Notes under the pieces: model-generated | Databases searched by the model: none | What the model saw: only the letters and a program-made list of their open reading frames with translations | Told to the model about the DNA's origin: nothing | Part shown: positions 1-16,853 of the stretch, piece after piece | How the letters are laid out: every line of letters starts with the position of its first letter | Position numbering within the stretch: position 1 is the first letter of the stretch | Position numbers and translations under genes: made by a program | From: Tretioscincus oriximinensis | Taxonomy: Eukaryota; Chordata; Lepidosauria; Squamata; Gymnophthalmidae | Assembly (NCBI GenBank): GCA_022410635.1 | Contig: JAJVDF010000263.1 | Coordinates: 840,117-904,116, forward strand | Direction of reading: 5' to 3' | Length of the DNA stretch: 64,000 bases

Positions 1-4724
<4,724 letters not shown>

Positions 4725-5352
4725 TATATACTCAATTATAAGTCTAGTTTTTCAGCACATTTTTAATGCTGAAAAAGACCCTTTGGCTTATACTTAGGTG
4801 CAGTACAGGTGTTCTCCAATCTCTTCTGCTCACCTGGAGCCACCTTGGTCTCCTCTGTCCTCGCCTTTTCCCCCAGCCACAGGTGGGACTACATTCTCAG
4901 CAGGCTCCAGTTTCTTTCCTTCTCCACATAGTTGTACGTGGGCGGCACTGCTGTCTATGCTGCCTCCCTCTGAACTAATGCCTGAGGTGGGTTTCAGTAG
5001 CGCCCCATTGCGCAGGCACCAGAGGTATGGTAGCTTGCAGCAGGTCATCACCTCATATCTATCCAGCAAGGTGAGGATGATGTAGNACCTGCTGTTGGCA
5101 TCTTCTACATGTGCCTGATCATCCTGGGCTTGGGGCACAAGAAGCAGATGCCAAGGGGATCCTAGGAGCCTCCAGCACATGGCTCTAAGGACTGTACGGC
5201 CCCATAGGGGGCTGCAGGCCCCAGGGAGCAACGGGCACCTTGCAGCATTTCTCACCCTAGGCTTATACTCAAGTCAATATGTTTTCCCAGTTTTTTGTGG
5301 TAAAATTAGGTGCCTCAGCTTATATTCGGGTCGACGTATACTCGACTATATA
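4725..5352. mobile_element. Non-autonomous DNA transposon with about 20-bp TIRs and a GC-rich core
   Basis: The left end (TATATACTCAATTATAAGTC) and the reverse complement of the right end (TATATAGTCGAGTATACGTC) agree at 16 of 20 positions. Further matching motifs such as CTTATACT and CTTATATTCGGG lie just inside. The ends are AT-rich, but the core at about 4810-5255 is much more GC-rich than its surroundings and holds broken open frames on both strands. Around 5070-5147 one frame reads a short acidic stretch, a hydrophobic segment and then HKK. No transposase is present. I cannot name the superfamily with confidence. Confidence 0.6.
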
Positions 5353-5803
5353 AAGTAAATTAGTAAAATATTTTGTATTACTGTATACACATTTATAATA
5401 CCTTCAAAAAGAAAACACCCATAAAAATGCAGCTAGAATAAACCTAGCTTCATCTTTTTTCCCAGTCTATAAAAACTATGGCCTGGATTTTTGTTTAGCC
5501 AAGAGTGGCTTCTGTACTGATGACTTGAGAAACAACCCATGATTAGTTCCTCAAAAGAAATCTTTACATCTCCCTTTCAGAATATTTAGGCATTTAATTT
5601 TAATTCAAGGTATCTGCTGCGAAAGTGGAATGTGCCTGTAGAACAGGTATCTTAATCAGCAATTCCACTTGCAACTGAGATAGTTTTTAAAAAGTAGGGA
5701 AAACAATTTCTGCACATTCCAAGAAAATTCTCTGGAGATATCCAGATATCCTTACTCACTGATACCTAATGATCAGAACAAGACGGTTCTCCTACTGGAA
5801 ACT

Positions 5804-6123
5804 AGCAGGCACGGATAGCTCAGTTGCTAAGGAATCCGTCTCTCAGCTGGGAGATGGGGTTTCGAAGCCCTGTGTGGGACATGGGGAGGGGTGAGCACCT
5901 TCCACTAGCCTGTAGCTCTAGCCAACCCAGCTATTCAAAAGCATGAATTGCAAGAAATTGCTACTGANTGCAAGTGGATACATGGGAATCACCATTGCCT
6001 GGTGGGGATGATAGAACGTCAGCCTTCTGGCAAAAATAACCTTGTAATCTGTTTTGAGTCCATTTGAAAGGTGAGAAAAGAGGGGTATAAGAACCTCCTC
6101 CACCTCCTCCTCCTCCTCCTCCT
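5804..6123 (+). mobile_element. tRNA-derived SINE (family A), copy 1
   Basis: The head has pol III promoter-like boxes: A box TAGCTCAGTTG near 5816 and B box GGTTTCGAAGCC near 5859. A body of about 200 bp follows and ends in GGTATAAGAACC, then a TCC/TTC repeat. A close copy lies at 38463-38783, a diverged one at 19138-19474 and a tail fragment at 23038-23145. The multi-copy pattern and tRNA-like head support a SINE. It is not a functional tRNA gene, because the head does not close as an intact cloverleaf and the body is unrelated to tRNA. Confidence 0.8.
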
Positions 6124-6635
6124 NNNNNNNNNNNNNNNNNNNNNNNNNNNNNNNNNNNNNNNNNNNNNNNNNNNNNNNNNNNNNNNNNNNNNNNNNNNNN
6201 NNNNNNNNNNNNNNNNNNNNNNNNNNNNNNNNNNNNNNNNNNNNNNNNNNNNNNNNNNNNNNNNNNNNNNNNNNNNNNNNNNNNNNNNNNNNNNNNNNNN
6301 NNNNNNNNNNNNNNNNNNNNNNNNNNNNNNNNNNNNNNNNNNNNNNNNNNNNNNNNNNNNNNNNNNNNNNNNNNNNNNNNNNNNNNNNNNNNNNNNNNNN
6401 NNNNNNNNNNNNNNNNNNNNNNNNNNNNNNNNNNNNNNNNNNNNNNNNNNNNNNNNNNNNNNNNNNNNNNNNNNNNNNNNNNNNNNNNNNNNNNNNNNNN
6501 NNNNNNNNTCTTCTTCTTTCTCTTCTTTCTCTTCTTCTTTCTCTTCTTTCTCTTCTTCTTTCTCTTCTTCTTTCTCTTCTTTCTCTTCTTCTTTCTCTTC
6601 TTCTTCTTCTTCTTCTTCTTCTTCTTCTTCTTCTA
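6101..6635 (+). repeat. Expanded TCC/TTC microsatellite tail of the SINE, interrupted by an assembly gap
   Basis: TCC units run into a stretch of N at 6124-6508 (385 bases). TTC units with interspersed TTTC follow to 6635. The other family A copies end in only about 8-10 TTC units, so this tail has expanded and the assembler probably failed on it. Open frames spanning it (poly-Ser, poly-Glu, poly-Arg) are artefacts. Confidence 0.9.
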
Positions 6636-7108
6636 TTAAATAAATTGTGCGAAACCAGTTCAACTCCAAAACAAACAGGAAGTGTTTGCATCATCTGTGT
6701 GCAAATGAACTCATCGAACTACAACATACCCTGTTTGGACAAAGTTGTTCTAATCAAATCGAACACCATGCTTCAACGTTCAAATTTAATCTAACAAAGG
6801 TGTCTTCAGTTCAAACTGAATTGAACCAGAAAAAAAGTTTCTGTACCCCTGTATAATGAAGAGGACAATATATATCATGTTATAGTAATATAATTTGAGC
6901 AAGTTGTGACTGTGATGAATATGTATGCATCTTCAAATCATGTACCAAATTCAAGACAGAGACACGGCATTCAAAACTGAGAGCTTCTCAGATTTGAGAC
7001 TCTGTTATGGCACATTGCTTTGAGAATAAATCTCAAACAGGATTTACTTGCAAATAAATATAATTGATCTGAGCCCAGGACAGGTGATAAAATCAAGTGT
7101 TATTTGTG

Positions 7109-7204
7109 TTTTTGCTGCTTTATTTAATATTCTGTACTATTGATTGTAATATTATAGCTTTTTGCTGCTGTATTTAATACTTAGTACTATTGATTGTAAT
7201 ATTG
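7109..7204 (+). repeat. Local tandem duplication, period 50 bp
   Basis: Two adjacent units both start TTTTTGCTGCT and end ACTATTGATTGTAATATT, at 7109-7158 and 7159-7204. They differ by a few substitutions, which suggests one fairly recent slippage or unequal-exchange event. Confidence 0.85.
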
Positions 7205-7803
7205 TATATTAGATCAGCTATACGTTTTTCAAAACCGTTCATCTAAAGCTTTATGTCCAGTAAAAGTAACATCCTGGAAAAATGCTTTGATTAAAAAAAA
7301 AATTAGGTGTCGTCTTTCTCTTTCTGTCTGTATATATGTGTGTGTATGTGTTACACAGAATAAGAGAATGAGAAAGTCCATCTTTTAAAAGCACTTAAAG
7401 GAAGCAGCTTGTGCCTGCATGTTAGATGTGTAATATACTGGATAGAATTGTGTCCCATTAATTATGTAGGATTACTAAAAGAATGTTCTTTCCAGGCTGG
7501 TTTAATCCCTGGTGGCATTTATGTAGTGAGGGCCTTTTTAAAAGACTACTTCGGATGTAGAGTAGCTCAATATGTGACATTCAACTTCACTGCAATGACT
7601 GAATAGCATCAAGGCAGATAAGAAACATTTGGTTGTATTCCTGTTGTATTCATAAAGTATATTGGAAAACTGTGTTCTGCATTCATATTCGGCATTAGTG
7701 AAATCAGCCTTTCATGACATTTGGAAGATGATATTATTATTCCTTTCCTGATTTCTGCGTTACTCTTTCTGCAGTTATATTAAGAATATTACTCGTAAGT
7801 ACT

Positions 7804-7853
7804 GATTCCATGATTCCAGAAATCATGGAATCTAGAGGCTAGATTCCATGATG
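7804..7853. repeat. Short nested inverted repeat around GATTCCATGAT
   Basis: GATTCCATGATT is followed closely by its reverse complement AATCATGGAATC and then by a third copy, GATTCCATGAT. It can fold into a small hairpin. No function is apparent. Confidence 0.7.
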
Positions 7854-8809
7854 CTTCTAGTTTGGCAGCTTGTTGTCAGAGTGGTTGACCTGACATATGG
7901 AAAGTCATTAGCTGTCTCCCAATAACTTATATTCAGAGGCACTGGCTGGCATTACTACTTTGATGAAGCAATACCAGAAAGATTTCAAGTGTTCCAATAG
8001 GAAACAGAAAAACTTCAAGAAACTGTTACTTATGGACATCTGCTTAGGACATCAGAATGTCCTGCCTAGATTGGAACAATGTGAATAGAATAAGTAGTGG
8101 ATGAGGCCTCTCTCTTGAACCCACAATGTATTTTTTTTTCTTAATCTCTTTCACACACCCAGAATCAGTTCACATTTTTTTTCAAGAGCAGTTCCATTTC
8201 AAGACAAGTGTACATGAATCAGTTTGTTTTGAATTGAAAGTTTGGGCGTAGGATAACAACTCTATCATTTTTCTCACAAGCTGAACTGTGTAAGATGCCA
8301 ATTGTCATCTCCCTGCATGAATGTTGCCATAAGGTTGCCAAGGAAACTGTGAGATCTGATCTGACTATTAATTTCCTCTTCCATTCACAACTAGATTCAA
8401 ACATGTTCCTCAAATGTCCATATTAATTATAGATATATGATCAGACCTTTCCATACCTACCTTTGTTTCACTCCAGTGGTCATCATTGTTTCGGTATCTC
8501 TTGCTTCTGCATGTGGCAGCAGAACACAGAAGTCACATCCCTTGCACATTTGTGCTTTTCACATTGGACAGAGTGTGTAGACCAGACTAGGCAGCTCATT
8601 GTCATATACTGGTTGACATTTTTGAAAGATCCACCAGTGGTCCAACAGCTGCTAAACCTAATTGCAGAAACCCATGAAGATAATGCACCATTGTATTTCT
8701 CATTTGGTAGGATACTTATTTTGGTAATATATCAAATGTCAGGACTTCAAGAACAGTAGTGTTTGCTCCTGGCTATTGGAGTCTGCCATGACTGACTCTG
8801 AAGATCATT

Positions 8810-8996
8810 TTCAGAGAAATAGCCATGTTAGTCTAGTAGAAAGTCCAGCAAAGGAGCTAGCAGCACTTTGAGACTAACTTGAGAAAAGTGGGTGGCATAA
8901 GCTTTCATAGACACGTCTACCGAAGAAGTATCTGAAGAAGTAGACGTGTCTATGAAAGCTTTTGGCACCCACTTTTCTCAAGTTAGTCTGAAGATC
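8810..8996 (-). mobile_element. Foldback retroposon (family F), copy 1
   Basis: The sequence is a long hairpin. CTTTGAGACTAACTT through AGACACGTCTAC is repeated in reverse complement after a short centre. It is flanked by a 13-bp direct repeat, TCTGAAGATCATT, at 8797-8809 and 8997-9009. The right border is slightly ambiguous because TCT also belongs to the element. The outer end (TTCAGAGAAATAGC, which is the 3' end on the minus strand) is shared with copies at 42862, 47704, 57445 and 60598. A long target duplication, one fixed end and one variable end suggest retroposition and not cut-and-paste. Confidence 0.7.
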
Positions 8997-9009
8997 ATTG
9001 TGAGCTTTA

Positions 9010-12000
9010 AAATTAGCATGGCTGCTGTCCTGGATCAAATGCAGATGGTTTTGTTCTAGAAATAGGAGGGCTCAATATTTCTATTCGAAAGATAGCCTAT
9101 GTATGCAGAAACTCAGCTTATATTCCTTTGTTGTTTTGTTTCACATGCATGTGTGTACATGTGCTTTTATATCTTTACCTTTAAATTTTCCCATTTCTGC
9201 ATTTCTTTCCTTATTTCTTGTTTCCCATGAGCAACCCTAAGGCAATAAGAAATCCTCACTGTAGCAAATTTGGTATACATGTATATCTTTGATTCCTGGA
9301 ACACCCAACCACCAAGAACAGTGTGCAGAGTATCAGGAGCATGCCATAACACATAACAAACACAAATCTGCCTTTTCTGTTTTCATGGCTGAGCAAAACT
9401 GATGCCGTAACATACCTTAATGGCAAAACATAACGCCTTTAGTTTGAATAGTTTGTTTTAACATTGGAAAGCAAGCTGTGGTTAATGATCAGTCCATTCT
9501 TCTTTGGTTAACTAAACTTCTGTCACAGTAATTCAACACTTTCTCTGTGACATTTAGAAAAAACTCATCCCTGTCTCCAGTTCCAAAGTTCTGTGTACTC
9601 TTAGGGGTGCCATTCAGTTTTGTCCCATCTTTGTTTATGAAACTCCTCCTTCCCTTTCTTTTTCACTCCTACCCCTCTTTTTTCCCCAGCTACTCACTGC
9701 TGTAACTGATTTTTGGAAAAGGGAGGGTTGCCTGCTCTGAAAGAACCAGAGCTTAAAGCTGCTTCTCCTTTAATGAGATTGGCTGGCTTCCCAGACTCCT
9801 GCTAGTGAGCTTTCTGTTTGTTTTGTTACTTATGAGCCCCAAAGGGCCAAGGTTGCTGGGCTTTTGGAAACTGGGCAAGGCCAATGCTGGCAGTTTATTT
9901 ACAGTTTACAACCAGCCTATGGGTAGTTTTCTTTTTGTAACACATTCAGAGGATGCTAAAGCTCCAGGGACTGGGCCAAGCTATGCACTGTGAATGCCAA
10001 TAGGGTATTTGGCTATGGTGGAGCATACATAGGCAGCAGATAAGGCTTCATATCTGATGAATAGTTTCTATTGTGTTACTTAGAACAAGATGTTGTGTTT
10101 CCCTGTTATTTGACATATTTTCTTTGTGATCAAGGGTTGGAATAAACCTTCTGGATAATTTTAAAGTGCAACATTATCAAAGGCTTGTCCCTTTCTTTTT
10201 ATCATGAGTATTTAAAATTAGCCATTCAGTTTCAAGAATGATGAGAGGTACTTACTTAATACCTCTGGGATCTGCACTCAGATTTAGGACCTTTAAAAAT
10301 AGATAAGTATTATTGAAAACAGCACCCAGGGTGAATCTAAAACAAACAAGCCATACCTGCCACCTAGCAGATTTGTGTTCAGATTTAAAGCCGGGGAAAC
10401 AATCGTAGGGTTCTGAAAAACCTAACTAAGACAAGCATTCATTCCTGTGAGGAAGACACATAGAATTTATCCACACTGTTATTGTGGAATGGTCATGCTA
10501 CTCATTCACAATTATGCTTTGCTGTTAAAATAAAAAATATAAAGTGCTTTTAGTATACCCACTATAGTGCACATCCATTAAGAACACACCCTGTTCTTAC
10601 ATATTGTGTCCAATTCTTTATCGCCCTATAGACCACAATGTATCAGGTTATTTTGTCCTCAACTTTCAAAGTTTGCTCAAATCTGTATTCATTATTTCGA
10701 TGGCGCTCATCCATCTCCTTCTTTACCATTCCCGTATCAATTTTGCCATGAAACAAAGTTTGTTCTCATTATGTGGGCAAGTTTCTGAGTTTTAATGTTT
10801 TTTTTCCTTACTATGAACCGTTAGGGTTGATTCCTTTAATATTGAATGATTTGACCTCTGGGAAAGCATTAGATTCTCCAAAGATTCTTATCAAAATCCC
10901 TGGGGCACTACAGGTTATATATATTGCCTCTTGTCATGGCTTCCATACGAATTTCTGGGAATCAATTAAGCGCCTCCTCCCCTTCCTTGGTCATGCCTGC
11001 TAGATTCCTAAAATTTCCAATGAGGTAATTTTGTATGTACCATTCCATATACAAAATAAGGCTATTATGAAAAAGTAAGGCTATTACTTATGGAATTCTT
11101 ATTATGGTCTTTCTCTTTATTTATTTTTGGGCCTTCCTGCAAGTACCTGTGAATTTCTGGATCAAACAGGGAATGGTGCTGATCTGTTCTGGATTTCATC
11201 AGCCCAGACTCAGAATCCCAGGGGGGAATGATACACTACCAAATTGGGTTATCAAGGTCTACTGGTATTCCAGACCAGAAAGTCATTGTGAGCTTTCTGA
11301 TGCAGAGTGCATTCCTTCTTGTGTAAATAGATTCCTTCTTGTCCAAATGGACCAATGGCAATAGCAGGGACTGAGAGTCTTTCTAATGTGCAGCAGGATG
11401 AGGGNGAAAAGGATCCCCAAAATAGGAACACCATCTAGACAAGAGATACATGCAGAAAGAGCCTGTGTTCTGCAAATGGCATCACANTAGACACATAAAA
11501 ATATGGCAATCTCTAAGCATTGCCAGGAGGAGTACAGGGTTTATTTCATGCCCAGAAGAACCCTGATTTACACGTTATTTCCTTATGAATTATTTAATAT
11601 AAAGTTTTGTGGGAAGAATTAAATACTGTTTTTTTATGATAAATCCTGAAGTTCAGCGTGTTGCTTTTTTATTGTTACAGTTCACCAGTGGCTGAATAAT
11701 TTTGAAATAAGAAATGTGTTGCCCCATATACATGCAGTATCTATGTATAATGTTAATCTCAAGAATAATGGTTTGCTTGACTAAAAGCAGCAAATAGCTG
11801 AGTTGACTGTATGCCACCACTAAAGGTCAGCTTTAAAAGTTGCACTTTTGTTAGCATGAGTCATGGGAACAAATATTTAAACGACTGGGCACAATCTGAG
11901 CCTAACTAATTTAATCCTGCTGTATCTGGGTTTCAAATGACATTTTGTTAGCTTTAGTGCTTTCTAACCATATCCTTTTGTTAGATATCCTTTTGCTTAT

Positions 12001-12990
12001 AGTGCAACGACTTGGCCATTTATAAAGAATCCTATTGTTACAGTAAAGCATGTACTGTATTCTTTGGGGAAATGCCTTATTTTTAGTTGCAGCTAAATGT
12101 AATGAAGGGAAACCTGAATTTTAATGTTGATGTACTACAGGAGGTTCAGCTGGGACAAGCAGCAAATGCATCTGGCTGAATGGAACCACCCCACCTGCCA
12201 TTTTGGAAGGAATTTATTAAATGAAAGCATGTTGCCCATTTGCAGGTGGTAGGTGAACTAATGCTAGATTTAGCTTTGCAGATTATGTTTCAGTTAACCT
12301 TCCATTAAGGCATAGATTTTATATTCATCCCAATCATTACTTCAAACCACTGTGACACTGATTCCCACATGTTTTGCATTCTTCATGTTGGGGTCATGTC
12401 CCCTGTTCTGTCTCAGCAGGGCGAATGGAATGATTATGGTAGATTGTATGGCTCATGGATGAAAAATCAATCTTGTCTTCATGCCAAGAAGTGGTGTGTC
12501 TTATTATAGCTAATAAATCAGCGAAGTGCCCTTCATACAGCTTGTCAATGGAAGACAGTAGATGTGATTGAGAATAAATTAAGGCCAGAGTGCTCTCAAG
12601 CACAACTATACGCAGTTTTGCCATCATGTTGTTTATATCTGTTATCTTTAGAAAAATGAGATTGCCAGTATGTACTGTATAACATAAGACTCTGGTGGAA
12701 CATGTGCAAAATCCAGATGGGGTTGTTGGATATCCAGTAAAAACCAAAGATTGCATATTTGGGTTACAGCAATATTTAGACTTATACAGTATATTAATTA
12801 GGATGACCTATTAGAGATTTTCAGATAATCAATGTGGTTCATAAGGAACTAATGAAAATAGAGATTAAATACTGTCTAAAACAGAAGGTAAAATGTTTAT
12901 TTAGTAGTTAAAAATACATGCTGCATTACAACTGGTTGAATTTCAGTTCCAGGCAGTGATAACATTTTCTTCCTGGCCTGATTAAAGATT
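9010..12990 (+). other. Intron sequence with few recognisable repeats
   Basis: No coding exon, RNA gene or transposon could be recognised. Open frames here (for example 10604-10795, 11104-11364, 12394-12756 minus) lack domain features. The stretch at about 11870-12300 looks repeat-poor and is a reasonable place to look for conserved non-coding DNA. Confidence 0.45.
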
Positions 12991-12994
12991 TTTA

Positions 12995-13060
12995 AAAAGG
13001 ATTATTTATTTGCATTTCTGTCCCACCCTATACACAGAGGTCTTGGGAAGGCTAGCAGTA
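12995..13060 (-). mobile_element. L2-like/SINE 3' tail fragment
   Basis: ATTTATTTGCATTTCTGTCCCACCCTATACA followed by AGGTCTTGGGAAGG matches the pattern of the minus-strand tails at 39599 and 46906: an AT-rich repeat, then a CCCACCCTATAC-type block. The match is short and diverged. Confidence 0.5.
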
Positions 13061-13589
13061 AAAAACATTGATGTAATAAAAACAACTGTGTTTCTACATA
13101 CACAATGTGTAAGTTATGTATCCTAAGNTCTAATACTACCCATTTCCTCCTTAAATCATATTCCAAACTGATTAATTTTGTGATATTAACTGCGTCGAAG
13201 TATAGTGCCAAATTAGGTAAATCCCACACCCCCTAGTTTACTATTAGTGTATAAAAAATCTTTTTTAATCCTACCTTTTCATATGCCATGAATCCAGTTT
13301 AAAATAAATTTATCCCAATAGTCATATATATATTTATGTATTGTGTCCAGAAGTACTTGAAAAAGAAATAAAATTCTTGGAAGAATAAACATTTTTATTG
13401 CGTGAATTTTTGAAATTATAGATTTTTCTTCTGCCAATTTTTAAAATTCGTTCTTTATAAAATGGGATGTGGTTTTAATATTATATTAATTTTTTTTTNA
13501 AAAAATGTCAATATTATACATAAATAATTCATTCTTTTGGTGCCTAATTTTAAATCCATGTGCTCTTGAATGATAATGATGTAATTATT

Positions 13590-14205
13590 GAATGACAATA
13601 TCTGCCACTGAGTAGGCCCTGTTCCAAGTTCCCAGTCCTTTTGCTGCTGTATGTGGTGGCACAAGAAATAGCACCTTCTCTGCAGAACCTATGACTGGGG
13701 CAGGTTGTTATGTATTATTGCATGGGACCAGGGCTTTTTTTGTGACGGAACGCGCCGGAACGCAGTTCCGGCACCTTTTATTTNGGNGGAGGGGGCGNGG
13801 CNGGGGGCGGNGTTAGCGGGGGCNGAGNNNGNGGGGGCGGCCGCCTCCGCNCCCCCNGCCCCCCGCCGCNCCCCCCGCCGCTCCCCCCGTCTAAATAAAA
13901 GGTGCCGGTACTGCTGAGTTAGCCGCCGGCGAGGGGGGCGTGGCGTTAGCAGAGGAGGCGGCATTATTGGCGGCGATGGCCACCGCCGCCCCCCCACCCC
14001 CCGCCGCTGGCGGTGTTAGTACCGGCACCTTTTGTTCTGGAAAAAAAGCACTGCATGGGACAATCATGGCTATGATAGTTATATCATCCTATTGTTTTCA
14101 ATTGTCCTATTTTAACTGTTTTTTATGATTTTTACTGAGATCCACCCCAAGAGCTTTTATACAGGGTAGATTATAAATGTAAATTATAAATACATAATAA
14201 ATAAT
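13590..14205 (+). mobile_element. L2-like LINE 3' region split by a hAT-type insertion
   Basis: The right part (about 14062-14205) ends in a CACCCCAAGAGC...TATACAGGGTAGATTATAAAT block and a TAAATA-rich terminus, like the 3' end of the LINE at 14695-15960 but more diverged. The left part (13590-13720) resembles the coding end of such LINEs only loosely. The two parts are separated by the hAT-type element at 13729-14053. Confidence 0.4.
13729..14053. mobile_element. Non-autonomous hAT-type element with perfect 8-bp target duplication
   Basis: The TIRs are CAGGGCTTTTTTT on the left and CAGTGCTTTTTTT (reverse complement of the right end). The direct repeat CATGGGAC flanks it exactly at 13721-13728 and 14054-14061. 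An 8-bp duplication with CAG...CTG ends is typical of the hAT superfamily. Subterminal inverted repeats containing GGTGCCGG...CCGGCACC lie just inside. The core is very GC-rich, with many N bases, and has no transposase. Confidence 0.85.
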
Positions 14206-14694
14206 AGAAAGACATTCCTTTGTTTTATATAACTAATGGTAAACTACTTAGATATGAACCGAACATCTGGTATGGCTACTGTTTCGGCAGGAAAGATTCG
14301 CTGAACTTTGTAGGGCTTTGAATTGAACCTCAAACACTTTCTATTGTTGTTTACTAAGCAGGTTGCTACATTTTAGACCAACTGAAGCTTCTTATTCATC
14401 TTCCAAGATTATTCCCTAGAAAGGTGACATTACAATATTCCACATTTGATATCATGAGCATTCCAGTACTGAGCCCAGAACTTAAGTGGAAGGTGAGAGC
14501 TATTGCCCTAAATGAAACTCAACCCTAGAAAGATTAAATCTGAATTCATTCCTGTTCTTCCAAATTCTCATTCCTCTGATCTTTGAGTTAGCATATCAAC
14601 ACCACTGGAAAGCCTAAGAGAGGAAATGTACAACTGAGGCTACAAAGAGATGATGTATTTTTCACACTATAATAGTGTGATTATGGGAAGACTG

Positions 14695-15960
14695 CCTCAA
14701 TCTGGCTTCAGGCCTGGCCATAGCATGGAATCCCCCTTGGTCACCCTAGTTGATGAACTGCTCTGGGAGAGGAATGAGGGCAATGGACCTCTCAGTGGCT
14801 TTTGATACCATTGACCATGGTATTTATCCTTCTGGAGAGGCTAAGGAGTTTATGAGTTGGTGGCAATGCATTGCAGTGTTTCCACTCCTACCTCCAAGTC
14901 CACTTTCATAGAGTGGTGGTGGTGGGAGTCCAGTTTGACACCCTGGGACCTCACTTATGGGGTTCNTCAGGGGTTGAACCTCTCTCTCATGCTGTTCAAC
15001 ATCTCATCTATATGAAGCCGCTTGGGAGATGTCATCAGGAGATTTGGAGTGAAGTGTCATCAATGTGCAGATGACACTCAGCTCTGTCTCTCTAATCCAT
15101 CTGAATCAGGAGAGGTGATTGAAGTGCTTGACAGGTATCTGAAGGCAGTAATGGGCTGGATGGGGGGCAACAAATTGAAGCTGAATCCAGACAAGACGAA
15201 GGTGCTGAATGTTGGAGAATCCCGGGTTTATGAAGTGGGGAGACACCTGAAAGTGACAGGTGCAAAATCTGGGTGTGCTTCTGGACTCTGCACTGACACT
15301 TGAAAACTAGGTGGAAGCAGTGACCAGGAGTGCCTACTTTCAGCTAAATTTGGTTTGTCCATTACAGCCACTTCTGAGCAGGGATGATTTAGCCACAGTA
15401 ATTCACATTCTGGTAACTTCCAGACTATTGTAATGCACTCTCTATGCGGCTGCCTTTGAAAACTGTTTGGAAGCTGCAGTTGGTGCGGAATGCAGCAGCT
15501 AGACTGCTAACCAGAACAACTGGCCAGAGACATATCATGAGCTGCACTGGCTGCCAATCTGCTACTGAGCCCAATTCAATGTGTTAATAAATAATTTGGG
15601 CCCCATATACCTAAAAGAATGCCTTCTCCCATGCCTTAAGGTATCAGGGGAGGCCCTCCTGGTTGTACCACCCCTTTCAGTAGTAACCCGGGACAAGGTC
15701 TTCTGGGTGGTTGCCCTCAGTCTTTAGAATAGTCTCCCTCTCAAGGTGCATCAGTCATCATCTTTGTATTCTTTTAGATTTTTGAAGATGCACCTCTTTC
15801 ACATGGCCTTTGGCTGAAGAAATGACATTTTTCTTCTCATTTTTACATGTTGTTTTATACTGTTTTAAATTTGTATTGATGTTTTACTGTTGGCTGCCCT
15901 GAGACCTTCAGGTATAGGGCGGGGGTATAAATATAAATAAATACCAGTAAATAAAAAATA
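14695..15960 (+). mobile_element. Degenerate L2/CR1-group LINE, reverse transcriptase remnant and 3' end
   Basis: Broken frames show reverse transcriptase features. SGFRPGHS lies near 14700, followed by a degraded AFDTIDHG-type block. The catalytic block reads CADDTQLCLS near 15060-15095, in which the usual YADD Tyr is Cys. NKLKLNPDKTKVL follows near 15168-15210. The element ends in GCCCTGAG...GGTATAGGGCGGG and a TAAATA repeat. N bases, stops and frameshifts show it is dead. The order of blocks fits non-LTR elements of the L2/CR1 group, and I favour L2. Confidence 0.75.
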
Positions 15961-16853
15961 TTGAGGAAAGCCAGCTTCAAAGGTTTGTTTTCATGTGTTT
16001 TCCTACTAGTACTTTTTTGCAGTCTTTGCACTATGGCAGCACTGTCTCGACTCTCGACAGTTTCTGTGACAGCTGCCGAGATTTTAGGTCTATCTTGTGA
16101 TACTTTAATTGGTTTTCAGCAATAATGGTGGGTACAGAACATTAATAACTGTTTAATTTTGTTGAATTTACACAGGAAAAATCAGTGGTGATGAATGAAA
16201 ATCTCCCAAGTTTATGTGACACTTTTTCTTTAATTTAGCTGCCTGGCAACAAGGAAAGTCAATAACCAATCAGAACAGGAATACAGATTATCCAGTCACA
16301 AGCAAAGAAGTACAGAACTTTTCATAGCAAGGCCAGGAGATATTTTCATTCATATAGGCAGGAAGATATAAAAGTATAAATCTTTTTCAGCAGGGCATAC
16401 AGATTATCACTACAAAGGCAACAGTCTGGGGATTGTGCGGGTCTGAATATCAGTAGTATGCTGGTGTTGATTTTGCTCAACATTGATGGATGCTCTCTTC
16501 TATGAAGAGGTTTAAGAAGTGTCAAGCAACCAAACAACTGAGTTTAAAGGNATTCAATCATTTATGCTGAATATGCCCCAATTGGTCTCTCCAGTCAAAG
16601 AAGGATCAAAATTTCTGCAAAGCTTTCTCCAAACACTGCAATTTGTTCAAAAAGATCGCTAAGTTTGATATCATCAAAAACTGTTAAAATGTCAAGTAAG
16701 ACCAAGAATATTGAATTATCTGAATGTCAGTCATGCTAAATGTCAGGCCTATAATAAGTGTGACCAACACTGTTTCTATTAAGCCTGGCTAATAAGGATT
16801 TAGAAACCCACTTATTTTAGGACCAATCGTAGCTGTTGCTCAATTACCTTCTC

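Larger units (their letters stand above)
6640..8796 (+). other. Intron sequence with two small local repeats
   Basis: Apart from the tandem duplication at 7109-7204 and the inverted repeat at 7804-7853, no recognisable element or exon is visible. A short TG-rich run lies near 7337-7351. Confidence 0.5.

Noticed and set aside
5811..5880. Functional tRNA gene
   Set aside because: A and B boxes are present, but the same head recurs with a SINE body and TTC tail elsewhere in the window.
5918..6694. Long frames on both strands of 190-258 residues
   Set aside because: They cross 385 N bases and a TTC/GAA repeat. The poly-Ser, poly-Arg and poly-Glu content is an artefact.
13689..14128. GC-rich overlapping frames on both strands
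   Set aside because: They lie in the hAT-type element and contain many N bases and low-complexity Pro/Arg/Ala runs.
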